The notes beneath the pieces were generated by a model. The model was not told where the DNA came from and did no database searches. It saw only the letters and a program-made list of their open reading frames with translations. A stretch of DNA of 34,767 bases from Helicobacteraceae bacterium. GTDB lineage: Bacteria; Campylobacterota; Campylobacteria; Campylobacterales; Sulfurimonadaceae. Shown here piece after piece: positions 33,901 through 34,767 of the stretch; within the stretch, counting starts at the first letter, position 1, and each line of letters opens with the position of its first letter. The translations under genes and the position numbers were made by a program. Where the stretch lies: NCBI GenBank assembly GCA_027068615.1, contig JAMOQV010000049.1, positions 1 to 34,767 on the forward strand. The letters are read 5' to 3'.

Positions 33901-34333
33901 TATAACCCTCAAACATCTCATCATAAGTTATATGTCCTAATGATGGTAGTTTAGTCCCCGGTCCTATACTACCTAAACAAAATCGTGGATGCTCTTGTGT
34001 GCTAAACTTTTCACACTCTTTTTTTACAAGTTCAGCTCCTGCACAAGTAAGTTCATAAGCACGATTGCCAATATTATACTCATCTAAAACCCAAGAAAAA
34101 GAACCAAATGTATTTGTAGTGATAAAATCAGCACCAGCAGTTAAGTAAGCATGAAATATATCGCTTAAAACTTCAGGGCAAGTAACATTTAGAAGTTCAT
34201 TACAACCCTCATTGCCTTCCCAAGCCTCTTTTGGGATTTTATCGTCTCTTTGTTGTAGCTGTGTACCCATCGCACCATCAATGATAAGTGGACGAGTTTT
34301 TATAGTGTTTAAAATGTATTGTTTAGTATTCAT
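30905..34333 (-). CDS. metH: Cobalamin-dependent methionine synthase
   Basis: A 1142-residue MetH transferring methyl groups from methyltetrahydrofolate to homocysteine. The homocysteine domain (about 1-320) starts LIIDGAMGTQLQQRD, with zinc cysteines in LGFNCGTGP and FLGGCCGTTP. The pterin domain (about 335-610) has NATGSKAFRELI and AGAHVIDVNVGFAGRD. The cobalamin domains (about 640-890) have GDVHDVGKNLVDIILSNNGF, with the Co-ligating His, and the SGLLVKS motif. The SAM-binding activation domain fills the C-terminus (KCRSDDTKLHIY, RYQGCRYSFGYGACPDLELN). All four modules are complete. A TAAAAT box lies 6 nt before the ATG and no Shine-Dalgarno is visible, so the message may be leaderless. No cobalamin or SAM riboswitch fits in the 72-bp upstream gap. 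Confidence 0.97.
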   Translation of the reverse strand: MNTKQYILNTIKTRPLIIDGAMGTQLQQRDDKIPKEAWEGNEGCNELLNVTCPEVLSDIFHAYLTAGADFITTNTFGSFSWVLDEYNIGNRAYELTCAGAELVKKECEKFSTQEHPRFCLGSIGPGTKLPSLGHITYDEMFEGYTEFCLALIDGGVDVFMLETAQDPLQIKAGLHAIDEANKQRGTNIPVMVSVTIELSGTMLIGTDATTIATILEPFDILSLGFNCGTGPEQVLKHVKTLSELWHKPISVHSNAGLPQNRGGYTYYPMNPEEFTQHQKKFLEYDGVSFLGGCCGTTPQHIRALVDGTNNITPKPATGSHPTSIASLFNTTPLMQKPAPLLMGERSNATGSKAFRELILAEDYEGTLSVAQQQVRAGAHVIDVNVGFAGRDETKDMNEVMSRYNQKIALPLMPDSTQTKGLETALKNIGGKPILNSVNLEDGEDKFDAVCQLAKKFGTSLVCLTIDEKGMAKTVEDKLSVADRIIDLATNRHGLKKEDLVFDVLTFTLASGDEEYLDAGINTIEAIRQLRIKHPEVGAVLGLSNISFGLDKDARPYLNSMFLHHCIEAGLTSVIINVKHIIPINKISQEDQDICNNLIFNKTENALFEFIEHFSTKEAIDTNVEDAEYLAMSDEEKIAKLLMDGDKDRMIPLVEKVRHEIPPEKIVNEILIDAMKVVGELFGSGQMQLPFVLQSAETMKKTVDYLNPYLPKVEKEVDTTLVLGTVKGDVHDVGKNLVDIILSNNGFKVKNLGIKVELDDFIQTIQEGHVSAFGMSGLLVKSTQVMKENLEILKEKGIKIPILLGGAALTRSFIDDFCRPSYDGPIFYCKDAFDGVTAMSRIEAGNLDTNLHPDAPNVEKKEEKEYIIPPYQEIKMPSRDVKIPNPPFWGRRELKLTPQQVEMVFEWVNHRILFKSRWGYSSKGMTKEAYQKQLDEVVKPAYEKLKARFLDEGLFEPTIIYGYYKCRSDDTKLHIYEDGEIAQTFEFPRQRKKPHRALSDFFHSDVDDVVALTCVSAGSKLSEIEREIYDASNYTEYYQFHGLGVELAEALAEIAHKQIRLDLGIASEDEGNTLADVRMNRYQGCRYSFGYGACPDLELNRPLFDLLKPEEFGIELSETFQIHPEQSTSALVVYHPSATYYNV

Positions 34334-34339
34334 AATGTT

Positions 34340-34345
34340 ATTTTA
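34340..34345 (-). promoter_or_regulatory. -10 box abutting the metH start
   Basis: TAAAAT on the minus strand ends 6 nt before the metH ATG, so transcription should begin at about the A of the start codon. Confidence 0.4.
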
Positions 34346-34393
34346 TCATTTATCGACTTAAGATTTACAAGCTGTTATTTACTTACTTTTTTG

Positions 34394-34399
34394 TATAAT
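34394..34399 (+). promoter_or_regulatory. -10 box abutting the start of the small membrane gene
   Basis: TATAAT, preceded by TTG, ends 6 nt before the ATG at 34406. The six intervening bases are CTTTTT, with no Shine-Dalgarno, so a leaderless mRNA is predicted. Confidence 0.5.
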
Positions 34400-34405
34400 C
34401 TTTTT

Positions 34406-34639
34406 ATGGCTGATTTAGACAGAGCAAAAGATTTTATTAATAACATCAGATTATATATGAGTATGTGTCTTGCATTGATTATTTCCATAGGTTCTGGTGT
34501 ATCAAAACTTTATATTGCTGAAAATTTTAATTATATATTTTTTATAGGTAATATTTTATTGATATTACTTCTATTAATATTTATTTTTTTAGCTAAAAAG
34601 TTACATAAAGAAACTGATAATCTAAAGGACATAAAATGA
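34406..34639 (+). CDS. Small two-helix membrane protein
   Basis: A 77-residue protein starting MADLDRAKDFINNIRLYM. It has two hydrophobic segments (about 17-36 and 44-63, FFIGNILLILLLLIFIFLA) separated by a short loop, then a charged tail (KKLHKETDNLKDIK). An upstream in-frame start at 34319 would run back into the metH 5' end and through the promoter, so I prefer 34406, which sits 6 nt after TATAAT. No family is recognised. Its stop overlaps the next start (ATGA). Confidence 0.7.
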   Translation: MADLDRAKDFINNIRLYMSMCLALIISIGSGVSKLYIAENFNYIFFIGNILLILLLLIFIFLAKKLHKETDNLKDIK

Positions 34640-34737
34640 TATTGGCTACTATAACTATAACCATAACGGCTATAATATTTATAACCACATTTGCTTATGG
34701 AGCTTATGAAATTACATCTAATAGTAAAACAAATTAA
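34636..34737 (+). CDS. 33-residue single-helix membrane peptide
   Basis: The ORF begins MILATITITITAIIFITTFA and ends YEITSNSKTN. It is one hydrophobic segment with a short polar tail. AAGGA lies seven bases before the ATG, and the start overlaps the preceding stop by 4 nt, both supporting real translation. It probably forms a complex with the preceding two-helix protein. Function unknown. Confidence 0.6.
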   Translation: MILATITITITAIIFITTFAYGAYEITSNSKTN

Positions 34738-34747
34738 AAGAATATAA

Positions 34748-34767
34748 ATGAACAACTTCTCAAATCT
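34748..34767 (+). CDS. Possible start of a third gene, cut by the window end
   Basis: ATG at 34748 opens a frame reading MNNFSN before the sequence ends. It lies 10 nt after the 33-residue ORF, with AAAGAA upstream as a weak ribosome-binding site. Too short to identify. Confidence 0.3.

Noticed and set aside
34334..34405. A cobalamin or SAM riboswitch upstream of metH
   Set aside because: The 72-bp gap also holds the divergent promoter, and the metH -10 box abuts its ATG, leaving no room for an aptamer.

Overview
The window is AT-rich, densely packed chromosomal DNA from a member of the Campylobacterota (formerly Epsilonproteobacteria), most likely a free-living Sulfurimonas-like organism. 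This rests on gene content and order: tig-clpP-def, rpsT-prfA, and eno followed by a FtsB-like protein and an AMIN-domain protein. It also rests on a Csd4-type cell-shape peptidase with the unusual Gln-Glu-His zinc site, a short MqnA of the futalosine menaquinone pathway, a di-heme cytochrome c peroxidase, and many c-di-GMP and histidine-kinase proteins. The genus is inference. No tRNA, rRNA, CRISPR array, insertion sequence or prophage gene is seen.

Layout. 1-100: start of a leftward zinc-motif gene. 197-1453: radical SAM protein related to spore photoproduct lyase. 1450-3475 (minus): Tat-exported M15 peptidase and Csd4-like carboxypeptidase, both peptidoglycan-trimming candidates. 3535-5844 (plus): CvfB-like S1 protein, small hypothetical, chorismate mutase, and a periplasmic tandem rhodanese without a catalytic cysteine. 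5907-9384 (minus): tig, clpP, a degenerate GGDEF protein and def, a nascent-protein folding, turnover and processing operon. 9444-11232 (minus): glmM and lspA. 11353-12693 (plus): rpsT and prfA. 12728-14984 (minus): eno, FtsB-like, AMIN. 15079-16699 (plus): AAA ATPase and rnhB. 16696-19757 (minus): molybdenum-cofactor operon moaD-moaE-(mntA-hepT)-moeA-hypothetical, with a type VII toxin-antitoxin pair spliced into it. 19758-20044: a structured intergenic region. 20045-23687 (plus): mqnA-like, cytochrome c peroxidase, GGDEF-EAL protein. 23680-24972 (minus): malic enzyme. 25026-26399 (plus): nnr. 26369-28526 (minus): leuC, an internally deleted OmpA-like gene, mobA. 28577-30814 (minus): a histidine kinase with a di-iron ODP sensor domain. 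30905-34333 (minus): metH. 34406-34767 (plus): two tiny membrane-protein genes and the first codons of another gene.

The most interesting stretch is 19807-20022. It holds a nested, bulged inverted repeat of about 126 bp with a terminator-like hairpin at its core. A 19-codon ORF (MNKLIIAFMLMCLLAPILH) begins inside its right arm. Its strong Shine-Dalgarno has a perfect 7-nt complement downstream, just after another perfect hairpin. This resembles a type I toxin-antitoxin locus (Ibs/AapA style) or a leader-peptide regulator of the mqnA cluster. Other notable points are the OmpA internal deletion, the GGDEF protein that lost its active site but kept its I-site, the cysteine-less rhodanese, the ODP-kinase fusion, and several probable leaderless transcripts.

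Genes are so tightly spaced that several convergent stop codons overlap or lie inside hairpins. No gene-free stretch exceeds 300 bp. The largest is 19758-20044 (287 bp), described in detail.
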